Source: Rubrobacteraceae bacterium (GTDB lineage Bacteria > Actinomycetota > Rubrobacteria > Rubrobacterales > Rubrobacteraceae). Taken from it: a stretch of 5,464 bases of DNA. Below are positions 5,134 through 5,464 of the stretch, piece by piece. The stretch spans positions 1 through 5,464 of the forward strand of contig JAJNDJ010000091.1 of the NCBI GenBank assembly GCA_021156345.1. Direction: 5' to 3'. The position numbers and the translations under genes are program-made. Positions within the stretch are counted from its first letter, which is position 1. Each line of letters begins with the position of its first letter. Below the pieces are notes generated by a model. That model was not told the origin of the DNA. It made no database searches and saw only the letters and a program-made list of their open reading frames with translations.

Positions 5134-5463
5134 CGCCGTGCTGCCCTAGTTAAGGGTAGGACCGGATGTCGTGGGCGGATGAGCACATCGCCCGCCGGAA
5201 CGCTCAGCGGGTTCAGCCCTGGATAGAGCGCCGCTGCGAACTCCTCGCTCGGCGCGTGGGCGCCGCCTCCTGCCCGGTCAGGGGATGGATGTCCCCTTGA
5301 TGAGGCTTCGCGCCGCAAGGCGGATAAATTCTGCACCCATCCCTCGATAAGACCCAAGCGAAAGATCCCACCAAAATTCACGAACTTTGGGAAGACCTTC
5401 CCCTACCTCCCGGGATAGAGGCGCCGCTAGAGTGAGCATGTCAGATTCAAGATCCTTACCAAG
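5130..5463 (-). pseudogene. Frameshifted coding remnant at the window edge
   Basis: On the - strand, frame one (5463-5278, entering from outside the window) reads protein-like text such as L-P-K-V-R-E-F-W-W-D-L-S-L-G-S-Y-R-G and A-E-F-I-R-L-A-A-R-S-L-I, then hits TGA at 5280-5278. The text continues in another frame to 5130, with E-E-F-A-A-A-L-Y-P-G-L-N-P-L-S-V-P-A-G-D. An 83-codon open frame with a GTG start (5381-5130) covers the second part but cuts across the first. The change of coherent frame near 5280-5290 suggests a frameshift in one ancestral gene. I recognise no family, and it may be continuous with the remnant to its left. Confidence 0.35.
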
Positions 5464-5464
5464 G

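Noticed and set aside
4827..5153. A + strand 108-residue protein with an 18-residue repeat
   Set aside because: There is no ribosome binding site and no domain-like text. The repeat is a by-product of the DNA duplication, and the - strand frames look far more protein-like.

Overview
The window looks like chromosomal DNA from a high-GC, deep-branching Gram-positive bacterium. The coding style, the PD40 lipoprotein and the pairing of an acetyltransferase with an enolase-superfamily enzyme would fit an actinobacterium of the Rubrobacter type. That placement is inference from style only, because no ribosomal or other marker gene is present. Two intact metabolic genes are visibly GC-rich and tidy. 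They lie among sparser, partly decayed DNA.

Layout. At the left, on the + strand (14-1210), is a complete lipoprotein with a seven-repeat TolB-like (PD40) beta-propeller. About 400 bases without a convincing gene follow. They end in a fragment of tRNA-Ala(UGC) on the - strand (1465-1512), with the 3' half intact and the 5' half replaced by unrelated sequence. TGCAAA repeats crowd around it, so it looks like an attachment-site scar left by a tRNA-targeting integrative element. Next come a doubtful small - strand ORF (1606-1746), a compact array of inverted and direct repeats (1807-1860), and a - strand receiver-like protein (1758-2222) that has lost its phosphorylatable aspartate and conserved lysine. 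Its first beta-strand may survive out of frame just upstream.

The core (4383 to 2336, - strand) is a two-gene unit: a COG3375-type GNAT acyltransferase followed, after 53 bases and a perfect Shine-Dalgarno, by an enolase-superfamily enzyme of the mandelate racemase/muconate lactonizing/dipeptide epimerase group. Directly upstream is the frameshifted N-terminal stub of an amino-acid permease (4641 to 4386) that still has its ribosome binding site. In Geobacillus a related GNAT works with an enolase-superfamily N-succinylamino-acid racemase to convert D- to L-amino acids. The cluster here therefore suggests uptake and N-acyl-dependent racemisation of an amino acid or amino-acid-like compound, with the permease now lost. 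This is inference, because the enolase-family member lacks the substrate-binding signatures of the best-known subgroups.

The right end (4752-5464) holds no intact gene that I recognise. On the - strand it keeps protein-like stretches in shifting frames, broken by stops, plus an exact 54-bp tandem duplication. It reads as decayed coding sequence of unknown family.
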